Shown here one piece after another: positions 11,575-23,050 of a stretch of DNA of 64,000 nt. The first letter of the stretch is position 1. Every line of letters starts with the position of its first letter. The stretch covers positions 62,850,448 to 62,914,447 of the forward strand of contig NC_084835.1 of NCBI RefSeq assembly GCF_033115175.1, read 5' to 3'. The DNA comes from Lepus europaeus (Eukaryota; Chordata; Mammalia; Lagomorpha; Leporidae). The notes beneath the pieces are model-generated. The model was given only the letters and a program-made list of their open reading frames with translations. It ran no database searches and was not told the DNA's origin. The translations under genes were made by a program, and so were the position numbers.

Positions 11575-12046
11575 ATGATCAGAGTCGGCAAACTTGGAAG
11601 GCTTCCACGGCCTTGGAAACTCATGACGAGAGCCTAGGGTGCTTACTGGCGCCATAAACTAGAGCGTCAATTTGTTGGGTCAACAACAGGAGTCACTGTG
11701 CACTTGCTCCTCATGTGGGATCTCTGTCCTTAATGTGCTATACATTGTGATTTAATGCTATAACTAGTACTCAAACAGTATGTTTCACTTTGTGTTTCTA
11801 TGTGGGTGCAAACTATTGAAATCTTTACTTAATATATACTAAATTGATCTTCTGTATATAAAGAGAATTGAAAATGAACATTGATGTGAATGGAAGGCGA
11901 GAGTGAGCGGGAGACGGGAGGGTTGCGGGTGGGAGGTAAGTTATGGGAGGGGTAAGCCATTATAATCCATAAGCTGTACATTGGAAATTTATATTCATTA
12001 AATAAAAGTTAAAAAATTTTTTAAAAATTTTAAAAATTTAAAAAAA
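11575..12046 (+). repeat. Rabbit L1 3'UTR
   Basis: 'gatcagagtcggcaaact', 'gcctagggtgcttactggc' and 'caacaggagtcactgtg', then the terminal module ending 'ttcattaaataaaag', align block by block with the 3' ends of the L1 copies at 35.9-36.6 and 45.0-45.7 kb. It is the element's 3' end and presumably its ORF2p recognition region. Confidence 0.85.
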
Positions 12047-12062
12047 AGAGTCAATGACAGGA

Positions 12063-12700
12063 GCCAATGAGGTGGCATAGCCGGCAAAGCTGCCACCTGC
12101 AGTGCTGGTATCCCCTGTGGGTGCCAGTTCAAGTCCTGGCTGCTCTACTTCTGATCCAGCTCTCTGCCATGGCCTTTATTATTATTATTTTTTTTGGACA
12201 GGCAGAGTTAGACAGTGAGAAGAGAGAGACAGAGAGAAAGGTCTTCCTTTTGCCGTTGGTTCACCCTCCAATGGCTGCCGCAGCTGGCACACCGCGCTGA
12301 TCCGAAGCCAGGAGCCAGGTGCTTCTGGTCTCTCATGCGGGTGCAGGGCCCAAGGACTTAGGCCATCCTCCACTGCACTCTCAGGCCACAGCAGAGAGCT
12401 GGACTGGAAGAGGAGCAACCGGGACAGAATCCAGTGCCCCAACCGGGACCAGAACCCGGGGTGTCAGCACCGCAGGCGGAGGACTAGCTAAGTGAGCCAC
12501 GGCGCTGGCCCTGCCATGGCCTTTTAAAGTAGAAGAAGATGGCCCTAGTGCTTGGCCCCTACCCCTATGTTGGAGATCCAGAAGAAGCTCCTGGCTCCTG
12601 GTGTAGCTCCAGTCATTGTGGCCATTTGGGGAGTGAACCAGCAGATGGAATATCCCTCTCTCTGCCTCTGCTTTCTGTAATTCTGCCTTACAAAAAAAAA
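12063..12700 (+). repeat. Rabbit CSINE (sense) interrupted by a second CSINE
   Basis: The sense SINE starts 'gaggtggcatagccggcaaa' and ends with an A-rich tail before 'agagccaatgacag' (12701). It landed in the right duplication of the chimeric L1, making a third copy of that word. It is split at 12178-12510 by an antisense SINE. Confidence 0.8.
12178..12510 (-). repeat. Nested rabbit CSINE2 (antisense)
   Basis: A young-looking antisense copy ending 'cacggcgctggcc', flanked by a perfect 14-bp duplication 'ctgccatggccttt' at 12164-12177 and 12511-12524. Confidence 0.9.
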
Positions 12701-12734
12701 AGAGCCAATGACAGAAGTAGAGGTGATAGAGACA

Positions 12735-12832
12735 GGCATATATATATGTATGTATATATATATGTATCTATCGATCTAGATATAGATGATATAGGTATCT
12801 ATCGATAGATAGATACATATATATTTAGAGAG
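12735..12832. repeat. TATATG/GATA tandem microsatellite with self-complementary core
   Basis: Runs of 'tatatatgtatg' are followed by alternating 'tctatcgatc' and 'gatagatagata' units. The centre (about 12767-12810) contains both strands of the same motif and can fold back on itself. Confidence 0.8.
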
Positions 12833-13674
12833 AAACTGTAACTTCAAAGCAGATGAAATAAATTTTTGGAAGAGGCAGTGGAATACAAAGTTAGGGAAGA
12901 GAGGTTGACTTTGAACTGGAAAGGGAACACCCTTTTGCCTGAAAATGAAAAGAAAGAACGAAGTGCAGGCTTCATTATAAGTAAATGTGTGGTTAAAGCA
13001 CTTCGTGTGCTTCATTTTCCTGAGACTATCAGAGGCATGCAGTTTTCTCAGGGTGAGCACTGAAGGGTATGAGGGGCTGCTGAAGAGTTTGAGGAAAATG
13101 GGAAAAATTAAAATGGCAATTGACAAAACAGAAATAAGTTGTTCCTTTGCACTGAAGCTGCAACCAAGGCAGGACACCAAGAAATCGTGGTGATGCCAAG
13201 CAACAGGTTGAGGATCCTTCTCCAGTAGGGTTAGCAGCTTGGTGTAGATGATTTGTAGAATGGATGCATTATTGAGATTTTTTGGGCAGATGCAAGAGGA
13301 GAAGATGAGTACCATGGGGTTAAGCTTGCTCATAAGCATTGTATACTTCCAAGGTGTTTGAGGAAGAGAGGGCACAGGGAGGCCAGCAGGAGAGGATCAG
13401 TGCCTATGGCCTCTCTTTGGAATAGCAGGTATTGTGGGGATGAGGTTGAGAATGGAAATAAGGAGGGAAGAATCTGCAATTGGGGAAGTCCCACATAAGA
13501 TTTGACTCTGTCCCCCATCTGTGACACCGGCAGCAACGCCTGCATTGCTTAGCCTCTTCCACTCCCATAAGCACTGGAACATTGACCCCTAGAATAGGTT
13601 GGGTCAACCTGGTTAAGGAATTCTTAAATACATGATCTGAAGAGAACTCTGAAAGTGAGAAAATGATGGACTTG
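12833..13674. other. Non-coding stretch with an unexplained 199-codon minus-strand frame
   Basis: The minus-strand frame 13375-12776 is the longest open frame outside retrotransposon-related sequence. It is Phe/Ser/Leu-rich with no recognised domain, and its C-terminal end reads into the TATA/GATA microsatellite. It is most likely a chance frame. Confidence 0.4.
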
Positions 13675-13925
13675 GGAACAGGCATTTAACCCAGTGGAGC
13701 AGACTGTGTTAAGCTGCTTGCATCCCGGGTCTGAGTCTCTTGGGCATGATTTCCAGTTCTGATTCCTGACTCCAATTTCCTGCCAAAGGTGAATCTTGGA
13801 GGCAGCAGGTGACAGCTCAAATAACTGGATCCAAGACACCATAGGGGAGATATTGAGTTCCCAACTCTAGTCTTAACCCAACCCCAGTTGTTACAGACAT
13901 TTGGAGAGTGAACCTGCAGATGGAA

Positions 13926-13978
<53 letters not shown>

Positions 13979-14033
13979 TCAATTACACGCACACAGACAC
14001 ACACACACACATCAACAAAAATTTTAAAAGGAA
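13675..14033 (+). repeat. Old rabbit C-type SINE with a (TC)n block
   Basis: 'gagtgaacctgcagatggaa' is followed by about 50 bases of pure TC and a CA run. The 5' half is diverged ('cttggaggcagcaggtgaca'). Confidence 0.75.
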
Positions 14034-14061
14034 AGGAGTAACTTGGTTTAAGATGACTTGA

Positions 14062-14412
14062 GGATCAGAGTTGTGGTACAGCAGGTTAAGCCACTGCTTC
14101 TGCTTCCAATGCTGGCATTCCATATCAGAGCATAAGTTTGAGTCCTGGTTGCTCCACTTCCAATTAAGTTCCCTGCTAATGCGCCTGGGAGGCAATAGAG
14201 GGTAGCCTAAGTATTTGGGTCCCTGTCACCCATGTGGGAGACTCAGGTGGAGTTCCAGATTCCTGGAGTTGGCCTTACCCAGCTCATTGTGGCCATTTGG
14301 GGAGTGAATCAGCAGATGGAAGATATCTCTCTGTCTCTCTGTCTCTCTCTCTCTTACTGTCTCACTCTGCCTTTCAAACAAATAAATAAATAAATAAATA
14401 TTTTTAAGAAAA
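14062..14412 (+). repeat. Rabbit C-type SINE (sense)
   Basis: 'gtggtacagcaggttaagcc', 'gtgggagactcaggtggag', 'gggagtgaatcagcagatgg' and an (AAAT)n tail are present. Confidence 0.85.
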
Positions 14413-15514
14413 ACGATATGCTTTAAAGAAAAAGATGACTTGAATTCTTAAACCAAAAAATGCTAAGAGTGAACAAAATGGAGTTTATTGAATCATTTGT
14501 TAGTTAAGCATCCATTTCAATAAAGATAAAAAATAGTATGCAAAACACAGTGTTTTTAGTACTGGTGTGGTTCTGTTTTGAATTTTTCCAGATTAGCTAT
14601 GGGTGAGCAGGGAATATCCCAGTGCAATTGCAGGCCAATCCTTTTCCTATAAGTTAAATGGAGTGAGTTCCTTTCTGCATTCCATTCAACTCCATGCCAA
14701 TTAAAGTCAAACAGTATTTATTAAATACCCATGATCTGACACTAAGACACTATGCTAAGTGCTGGGGTACAATATTGTGTGTACCATGGTTTTCTCTAAG
14801 GGAGCTTACAGTCTATGGAGAGAGAAAAGCAATTGCCTGAGGCCATCTGGAACTGTAAGAGTCCAGAAACCATGTGTGTCTCTGCACCATAATAATGCCT
14901 TGTAAAGAGGGAGGGCCTGTGGCTTTTCTGAAATGAAATGAAGTCTATATTTTAAAGCTATTTCTATTGTTCTTTCAGCTTCTCTCTGCTTGCTACTTCA
15001 CAAATGCTTGTCATAATTCAGAACCACCAAACTGGCAGTGCAATTCTCTCCTGATGCAAAATGCTTCTTGGATTCTCCCTCAAATGCCTCCTTGAAAATG
15101 CATCCTGGGAATGCCTTCTGTGACTGAGTGAGAGGGGGTTTTTAAGTGCTCGCTGGGTGTAAGTTAGAAAAGCAGGTCTTCTCCATTGATAAGTGCCCAG
15201 ATGCTGTTTCTCCACCTCACGCTTGCACCATTACCTGTTCTCAATTTGGACTTCCTGCCTCTGCTTTTCCCGTCCTGTTGTTTGATAATCTCCACAGAAG
15301 TTTGCAAGATGTTGGAATTTGGACACAGTCTTCGGATCACCTGCTGTGGTTGGTCATGGCTTCCTCTTGTTATTGTCAGTGACACCTTTTCTTCAAAGCT
15401 AGTATTGCAGAAAATCCAACATCTGAACCAAAACCAGAGCGTCAGGCCCAGACCCTGACAGCCACTTCTCCCACACTGTTGCAGCAGTACCTAAGGTACC
15501 TTGTGATGACCTAA
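14413..15514. other. Unique non-coding sequence with a possible MIR/L2-age fragment
   Basis: Bases 14700-14830 ('aacagtatttattaaatacc', 'tgctaagtgctggggtac', 'gggagcttacagtctatgg') resemble an ancient interspersed repeat, family uncertain. The rest has no recognised feature. Confidence 0.4.
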
Positions 15515-15690
15515 GAGGTGCTTCTCAATGTAGGTCAGCATCAAAATCTCCCACAGTGCCTTTTGATAGATTCAGCCTTCTACCTGATTCCTGTAACCCA
15601 TGGAATCAGAATATCAATGGGAACTGGGAATTTTAATTTCACTGAACTCCTCTGCTGAATCCAAGTTCATAGCATTTGCGAGCTGTAGCC
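15515..15690 (+). repeat. MER5A-like remnant
   Basis: 'gaggtgcttctcaatgtagg', 'aatctcccacagtgcc' and 'ggaatcagaatatcaatggg' show the order of the hAT-Charlie MER5A family at high divergence. Confidence 0.45.
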
Positions 15691-15734
15691 CACAGCACAG
15701 TGAAAAAGCTGCTCTGTGGGGACAATCCCCTTGT

Positions 15735-18545
15735 TCTTTTTTAAAAGAAATTTATTTAAAATATACAAATTTCATGCAATTCTTATATACAGTTTTAGGA
15801 TCATAGTGATACTTCCCACCCTATTCTCTCTCCCACCCTATTCTCTCTCCCACCCATGCTCCCACCCTTCTTTCTCCTCCCTCTCCTATTCTCACTCCTA
15901 GTTTTTATATAAGATCTATTTGCAGTTTACTTTATACTCATAAGATTAGCCCTACAGTAAGTAAAGAGTTCAACAAATAGTATGAAGAAAAAAACACTGC
16001 TCCTCAACAGTTGAGACAAGGGTTGTAAACAATCGTCCAATCCCAAAATGTCAATTTCACTACAGTACATTACATTTTAGATATTCTGTTAGTTACCCCA
16101 GATCAGGGAAAACAGGTTGTATTTGTCTTTTTGGGACTGGTTTATTTCACTAAGTATAATGGTTTCCAGTTGCACCCATTTTGTTGCAAACGTCAGGATT
16201 TCATTTTTATTTTACTGCTAGGTAGTATTCCATAGTGTGTATATACCATAATTTCTTTATCCAGTCACCAGTTGATGGACATCTGGGTTGATTTCAGATC
16301 TTAGCTATTGTAAATTGAGCTGCAATGAACATGGGAATACAAATAAATCTTCCATATGCTGATTTTATTTTGTTTGGTTAAATTCCCAGGAGTGGGATGG
16401 CTGGGTCTATGGATGGTAGATCTATTTTCAGATTTCTGAGGTATCTCCACACTGTCTCCCACAGTGGCTGTACCAGTTTACATTTCCACTAACAGTGAAT
16501 TAGGGTGCCCTTTTCCCCACATCCTTAGCAGCATTTATTGTTTGTTGATTTCTCTATGAGAACCATTCGCACTGGGGTGAGGTGAAACCTCATTGTGGTT
16601 TTGATTTGCATTTCCTTGATGGCTAATGATCCTGAGCATTTTTTCAAGTCTCTGTTGGTCATTTGAATTTCTTCTTTTGAAAAATGCCAGTTCAAGCCCT
16701 TTGCCCATCTCTCTTTCTTTTTAAAAAGATTTATTTATTTACTTGAGGTGCAGATACAGTCAAAGAGAGGGAGAGATAGAGAGAGAGGTCGTCCATCTAC
16801 TAGTTTATTCGCCAAATTGCCACAATGGCTGAAGCTGGACCCATCTGAAGCCTGGAGCCAGGAGCTTCTTCCAGGTCTCCTTCCTGGGTTCTGGGGCCAA
16901 ACACTTGGGTCATCTAGTACTGCCTTCCCAGGCCATCAATGAGGAGCTGGATAGGAAGTGGAACAGCGGGGACTTGAACAGGTGCTCATATGGGATGCTG
17001 GCACCACAGGCACATATTTAACCAACAATGCCACAGCACCAGCCCCTTGCCCATTTCTTAACTAGATTGTTTGTTTTGTGATTAAGTTTTTGAGCTCTTT
17101 ATAGATTCTGGATATTAATCTTTTATCTGTTGCATGGCTTGCAAATATTTTCTCCCATTTGGCCAGTTGCCTTTTCATTTTGCTGAGTGTTTCTTTTGCT
17201 GTACAGAAGCTTCTCAGTTTGATGTAATCCCATTTGTCAATTTTGGCTTTGATTGCCTGTGCTTCTGGGATCTTTTGCAAGAAGTCTCTGCTTATACAAT
17301 GTCTTGCAGAGTTTCTCCAATGTTCTCTAGTAATTTGATGGCATTGGGTCATAGATTTAGGTACTCAACCCATTTTGAGTGGATTTTTGTGTAAGGTGTA
17401 AGGTAGGAGTCCTGTTTCATACTTCTGCACATGGAGATCCAGTTTTCCCAGCACAGTTTGTTGAAGAGATTGTCATTGCTCCAGGGATTGATTTTAGCTC
17501 ATTTGTCAAAATAAGTTGACTGTAGATGCATGGATTGATTTCTGCAGTTTCTATTCTGATTCATTGGTCTACACGTCTGTTTTTGTGCCAGTATCAGGTT
17601 GTTTTGATTATAACTGCCATGTAGCATGTCTTGAAATCTGGTATTGTGAAGTCTTCAGATTTGTTTTTGTTGTATAAGATTGTTTTAGCTATTCAAGGTC
17701 TCTTGTGTTTCCATATGAATTTTAGCATCATTTTTTCTAGATCTGAGAAGAATGTCATTTGTATTTTGATTGAGATTGCATTGAATCTGTAAATTGCTTT
17801 CGGTAGTTTGGATATTTTGATGATAGTGATTCTTCCAATTTGCAAACATGGACAATTTTTCCATTTTTTGTGTCTTCTTCTATTTCTTTTTTTAATGTTA
17901 TGTACTTTTCATCATAGAGATATTTGACTTCCTTGGTTAAATTTATTCCAAGGTATTTAAATTTTTTTATAGGTATTGTGAATGGTATTGATTTTAGAAG
18001 TTTTTTCTCAACCATAGCATTGTCTGTATATACAAAGGCTATTGATTTTTTTGTTAATATTATATCCTACAAGTTTACCGAACTCTTTCATGAGGTCCAA
18101 TAATTTCTTAGTGGAGTGGAGCATTTTGGTTTCCTATATATAGAATCATGTCATCTGCAAATAGCGATAGTTTGACTTCTTCCCTCCCAAGTAGTATCTC
18201 TTTGATTTCTTTTTATTGTCTAATGGCTCTGGCTAAAAATTCCAGGACTATATTTAATAGCAGTGGTGAGAGTGGACATTGTTGTCTGGTTCAGGATCTT
18301 AGGGGGATTGCTTCCAACTTTTCCCCATTCAATAAGATGCTGACTGTGGGTTTGTCATACATTGCTTTGATTGTGTTGAGGAATGTTCCTTCTACACCTA
18401 ATTTGTTTATGGTTTTTATCATAAAAGGATGTTGTATTTTATCAAATGCTTTCTCTGCATTTATTGAGATAATCATATAGTTTTTGTTCTTCAGTTCGTT
18501 AAGGTGATGTATCACATTGCTTTTTGAATTGAAAATCACATTGAT
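15735..18545 (-). mobile_element. Old 5'-truncated L1, antisense, with decayed ORF2
   Basis: The L1 3' end is at the left (AT-rich 3'UTR 15735-16080) and ORF2 runs leftwards from 18545. Minus-strand fragments show reverse-transcriptase sequence (18539-18291, '[16 protein letters not shown]'), a region at 18015-17755 ('[14 protein letters not shown]') and the later '[14 protein letters not shown]' (17352-17062). Frameshifts and stops separate them. The 5' half of ORF2, ORF1 and the 5'UTR are missing. Bases 16721-17046 are a SINE. It is more diverged than the 34 and 43 kb L1s, hence older. Confidence 0.85.
16721..17046 (-). repeat. Rabbit C-type SINE inserted in the L1
   Basis: 'aaagatttatttatttactt' to 'cacagcaccagcccc'. 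The words 'ttgcccatctct' (left) and 'ttgcccatttct' (right) are the target duplication inside L1 ORF2. Confidence 0.85.
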
Positions 18546-20454
18546 TTTTTAATGTTGAGCCGAGACTCAAACCAACATGTATATATTGTATCTGTGGTAT
18601 TGTTGTACTAGTTGCAGATGGATGAGAAGCTGCCCAAGTGTTCTGAGTAGCAGCCTAATCATTGTGCAGCTCTGAGTTTGCATTTGCAGGCAGCAGTAGA
18701 CCTTGTTGAGCCCATCCCAGGCTGCCTACATGACACTGGAGAATGTCAGGATGAATTAGCTCCTCTGTGCACACAGAAGAACACAATGCACAGAGGAGAA
18801 CAGGCAGTTTACCAATAATTTTTCTAAGAGTCAAATGAGAAAATGTTTGTGTGTTTAAACATGCTGCCATTTTAAGTCTCCCAGAAAAGGTCAGGTGCTG
18901 CTGCTGTTCAAATACCCGCAAAGGACAGCAGCCAGTCCCCAGGGAAAAACACTTGAAATAACAAAAGTTATCTTAATTTGAGTGGCAAGTAAAAACAGAA
19001 ATGGATTGGAAGGTAGGTAGGAGACTAGTCCTGACTCAGCTAGTAACCAGCTCTGCAGCTTTGGAGCTTGCCAAACCAATTTTACTCATTAGTTCAATCC
19101 TTAAGAACATAAAGCACAGGAAAAAAAATGTTATTTGCAATCCACATTTTGAGAGTGAAGAAACTGTTTTAAAAAATGAAGGTAGACTCAAATACAGGTG
19201 TTTGCCCATAAGTTTGACACCAAGCTCCTGATATTTCTTTTGTGACATTAGTTCCATGATCTCCTGCTTACATGGCCTGAGCAAACGTGTGTTCTGCACT
19301 GGAGGTCAGCATCCCTGAATCTGGGCTAGGGAATTTTTCTACAGCCTGATCTTTTCTTAGACCTAAACTGAGCTAGCAAAGTTTTCAAAGACAAAGACCT
19401 TCCTGTTTTAAATGGTTTCTAGCCTACCAATGTCATTTCACTTCCACAGCAAGTCATTTTTATCCTCATTATTCTAATTTTGTTCCATTAAGTGCCTGTG
19501 GAGATAGGAGTGGCTTTGGTTCTGTCTCACACCTCTTTTCCATTTTTTCCCCTTCTTTCTTTCTTTTTATACCTGTGCACTAAATACCAGGGCAATGCAG
19601 TCTCCCTCTGTAAGAGAAGTGAAGAGATGGCACATCACGATTTTATGATAGATATAACCTGAAACACCATTCAGAAAAATAGTACCAATATAGCTTATCC
19701 ACAAACCATTGAAATTGTTCATTCCTAGCCTGCTCTAAGCTAAAATGCAAAGACATTGTCCTTATTCACAAATCCCTGTAAACTGGCTTTATAAAGGCAA
19801 CAGAAGCTTCAGTTACAAAGACCAGACAATCTCTGCAAATCACTTGGTCTGTCACATCTGAGGCGGAAAATCCCTGGAGTCTGTTGTTTCTTCCATGAGA
19901 TGGCCCTGCTACCTCCCGCTTCCTGGCTTGGCTGCCATCAAGCAAGTGACATAATTATCTTTATTTCCCAGTAAGAAATTTAAAACCAGACAGTGACAAA
20001 TCAGTGCTCAAAATGTACATTGCCATTCATGATCGTGAAAAAAATAATCCTGAGAATCATCCACTGCTGACTTTGAAAGTCAAAAGAAGCCAACAACTCT
20101 GGGTGTCAGGGACCTTGTAAACACTCCCTGGACTATTTTTCAAATGGAAACTGTGACAAATTGGATGCTATTTCCACTGGCTATGGTGAGATCTCAGAAC
20201 AAAGAGGAGGGTGGTGCTGAGGCCGGAGTTTAGTGAGAGTCCAGGATGGCTCTATTAGGATAGTGGTTGGATCAATGTGAAACTTTATACTTTAATGACT
20301 GAGCTTCTCCTGAGCTCTTGTTTTTAATTCTCTTGTCTCCAGAGAATCGCTTTATTCTCTCAATCTATTCTTTAGAGAATAAGAAAGCCAGGGTATAATA
20401 AGGACTGGGAAGAGTTGAGGTGGAGCTTCCAAGGGGTGGGTTAAGCACTCGAGT
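18546..20454. other. Unique non-coding sequence
   Basis: 1.9 kb without a recognised gene or repeat. Frames are under 90 codons and unremarkable. Confidence 0.35.
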
Positions 20455-20700
20455 TCAGTCAGATTTCTCTCCACCTGTATAACCTGGACAATTTATGCAA
20501 AAGGTTTGCAGAAATGGAGTTAAAAATAAGTTTGTTTTGGTTCAAAAATATTAAAATCCATGCACACTGAGAGATTTTTTTAAAAAAATCATGGAAAATA
20601 TGTACGATGAAGAATGATGCATGAATTTCATTTTTGGCACAAAAATAACCTTTGTATTCCATTTTCCATGAGCTTTTTGAAGTCCCCTCATACTTCACTG
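20455..20700 (+). repeat. Possible L1MA-type 3' end fragment
   Basis: 'ccattttccatgagctttt' plus 'tgaagtcc' follows a 'caaaaataacctttgta' block. Similar ends occur at 28743-28790 and 38860-38915, which fits an old L1 3'UTR. Confidence 0.4.
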
Positions 20701-21070
20701 CTTTAAGTCTTTCCTCCTTTGTCCCTGACCCAAGTGGTTAGCATGAAATGAGATAATCACATAAAACATTTAGTGCAATGGTTGGCATTGTCAACCTAAA
20801 TAATAAGCACACAATAAGCAAAGAAAGAGATACACTCTCTGAAGAATAGTACTATTTATTTGGGATATCAGAGTACTGCCATGGGAATATGCCTCACGCA
20901 GAAACCATGGATTCATTCAAAGAGGTTGAAGCAAGGGAAAGAATTTTTTAAAAGACAAAAATGAGGAAGATTGCGTCATATTTTCAGATAGTAAAATTTG
21001 GTCACAATGATTAATAACAAAGGTGACTTTAAATCAGCAGTTGATGGGCCTATATCTTTGATGTGGTACT
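20701..21070. other. Non-coding stretch with a possible MIR tail
   Basis: 20701-20815 ('gaaatgagataatcacataa', 'gcaatggttggcattgt') may be antisense MIR. The rest is unremarkable. Confidence 0.35.
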
Positions 21071-21072
21071 TT

Positions 21073-21264
21073 AAAAAAAAAGATTGATTTATTTATTTGA
21101 AAGTCAGAGTTAAAGAGAGAGGGAAAGGCAGAGGGAGATCTTCTCTTGCTGCTTTTCCCAGGAGCTGGATCAGAAGTAGAGCAATTGGGACACAAATTAG
21201 CACTCATATATGATACCGGCATCACAGGTGGTAGCTTAATCTGTTAAGCCACAAGGCCAGACCC
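21073..21264 (-). repeat. Rabbit C-type SINE, internally deleted (antisense)
   Basis: 'aaaagattgatttatttatt' to 'ccacaaggccagacccc', only about 190 bases. Flanks 'gatgtggtacttt' (21060) and 'aatgtggtactttt' (21266) are its target duplication. Confidence 0.8.
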
Positions 21265-22297
21265 CAATGTGGTACTTTTTGTGTAAGATTGTAGGGGCTG
21301 CTGTGTAGTGTAACTCTGTGGTTCTCATATGGTCTTCGGTGATGGTTGCTGTCAGGCAACCGCACATAAGAACCCTCCTTCATGAGCTCCTGGCTTTGTT
21401 CATTTTTGTCAGAGTTGACAGAGGCCATTCCATTTTGCTTCTGACAACTTTCACAGCACAAAGCAAACCCTTACTCATGACAGTATCAGGACTTGGAATT
21501 ATTCTATCTTCTCAGGGTGTAGCAATTTGCCAGTGGCTTCTGTATGTGCACGGATGATATACAAATGGCATGCTGCTGATCACTGCTAGTACTAGACGGC
21601 AACGTTATCAACAGTTTTTGATAAAGAAGTGTGTATGTTCTTCTCCACCTGAGCCCCCAGCATCCATCCAGGGGGGCCTGATGAAGACTAAGATAGACCT
21701 GACCGTCAACAAGCAAGGACCCAAAAAGATAAATGAAAAGGGGCCAAGAAACTTTGTCAGAACCAGAGACGCTCAAATGGAAATGACCAGTATTTAATCT
21801 TCCAAAAATGATGCCAAAATGTAGACTATCATGTGCTCCCCAACCACGCACGGTGGTTTTCTGATTGAGTCAGAGCCGTTTGTGTGTGTGTCTGCACAGC
21901 CAGGGAGAAGCTGGGAGGAAACAGCAGGCTTCTTTGGCCCATGCTCCTCTTAACCTCTGGCTAGAGATCAGTTTGGAAGAATTTGAAGAGTTTAACAGCT
22001 TTCAAAGGATAATTTGAACTGAGAAGGAAATAGAATTTCACATTTGCCCAGGAACTGTAGCATTGCAAGCAAACATACTACTCACATGGAATTCCCAATA
22101 TGAAATCCAGAAATTGTACTTCTCTGGGATACACCTCCTTCTCATGGGTGTGTTGGTTCATGAATATTTAAAAACAACTGTTAAAAAACTAGTATACATC
22201 AGACACTGGAAGTACAAAGAGGAGTAAAACACAATCTGCAACTGGAAGAGTTTAGGGTCAAGAGGAAGACAACCCTGTAATCTGGCAAGCACAATCA
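21265..22297. other. Unique non-coding sequence
   Basis: No recognised gene or repeat. The frame at 21851-21504 minus (115 codons) has no domain signature. Confidence 0.35.
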
Positions 22298-22641
22298 AGC
22301 CGGCACTGTGATATAGCAGGTGGAGACTCTGCCTCCAGGGCCAGCGTCCCATATGGGCATCTGTTCAAGTCCCAGGTACTCCAGTTCTAATCCATCTCTC
22401 TGCTATGGCCTGAGAAAGCAATGAAAGATGGCCCAAGTCCTTGGGCCCCTGCACCAATGTGGGAGACCTGGAAGAAGCTCCTGGCTTCTGGCTTTGGTTT
22501 GGTGCAGCTCTGGCCATTGTGGCCAATTGGGGAGTGAACCAGTGGATGGAAGACACTCTCTCTTTCTCTCTCTCTCTGCTTCTCTATAACTCTGTCTTTC
22601 AGATAAATAAATAAATACATAAATAATAAATAAAATAAATG
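22298..22641 (+). repeat. Rabbit C-type SINE (sense)
   Basis: 'agccggcactgtgatatagc' to an (AAAT)n tail, with the usual 'ggggagtgaaccagtggatg' block. Confidence 0.85.
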
Positions 22642-22727
22642 GAAGGGAGTGATGTGCAACAGTCTATTGTAAGTAGATTTAGATTAGTTGCATATAGGAC
22701 AACTATTAAATCTAAAGAAGAAAGGTT

Positions 22728-23050
22728 GGAGTCGGTGCTGTGGCTCACTTGGTTAATCCTCCGCCTGCAGCGCCGGCATCCCATATGAGTGCCAGGTTTT
22801 AGTCCTGGTTGCTCCTCTTCCAGTCCAGCTCTCTGCTGTGGCCTGGGAGGGCAGTGGAGGATGGCCCAAGTGCTTGGGCCCCTGCACCCACATGGGAGAC
22901 CGGGAGGGGGGCACCTGGCTCCTGGCTTTGGATAGGCATAGATCTGGCCGTAGCGGCCATTTGGGGGGGTGAACCAACAGAGGGAAGACCTTTCTCTCTG
23001 TCTCTCTCTCTCACTGTCTAACTCTATCTGTCAAATAAATAAATAAATAA
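22728..23050 (+). repeat. Rabbit CSINE2 (sense)
   Basis: A near-consensus head, 'gctgtggctcacttggttaa', resembles a tRNA-type A box. 'ggttttagtcc' sits in the B-box position and the tail is (AAAT)n. Flanks 'aagaagaaagg' and 'aagaagaaaag' look like the target duplication. Confidence 0.85.

Larger units (their letters stand above)
6907..12046 (+). mobile_element. Chimeric half-L1 element: L1 5'UTR + ORF1 + ERV-like block + L1 3'UTR, no ORF2
   Basis: The unit is bounded by 'agagccaatgacagga' (6891-6906) and 'agagtcaatgacagga' (12047-12062), 15 of 16 matching, with an A-rich tail before the right copy. In order it has an L1-type 5'UTR (6907-7827), decayed ORF1 (7828-8853), unassigned AT-rich DNA (8854-10600), class I ERV gag-pro remnants (about 10670-11330), an unassigned stretch (11331-11570) and a rabbit L1 3'UTR (about 11575-12046). 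No reverse-transcriptase frame exists, so mobility would have needed ORF2p in trans, as for half-L1 (HAL1) elements. Because the duplications flank the whole, the parts were either mobilised together or the middle was inserted after integration. I cannot decide which. Confidence 0.75.

Noticed and set aside
13926..13980. Arg/Glu repeat frame on the minus strand
   Set aside because: It is a (TC)n tract inside a SINE.
15820..15860. Tandem 'accctattctctctccc' as a possible CRISPR-like or regulatory repeat
   Set aside because: It occurs only twice, inside an L1 3'UTR, and CRISPR arrays are not expected in a mammalian genome.
22728..22810. tRNA-like A and B boxes suggesting a tRNA gene
   Set aside because: The sequence is the tRNA-derived head of a rabbit SINE; it does not make a complete cloverleaf and is repeated throughout the window.
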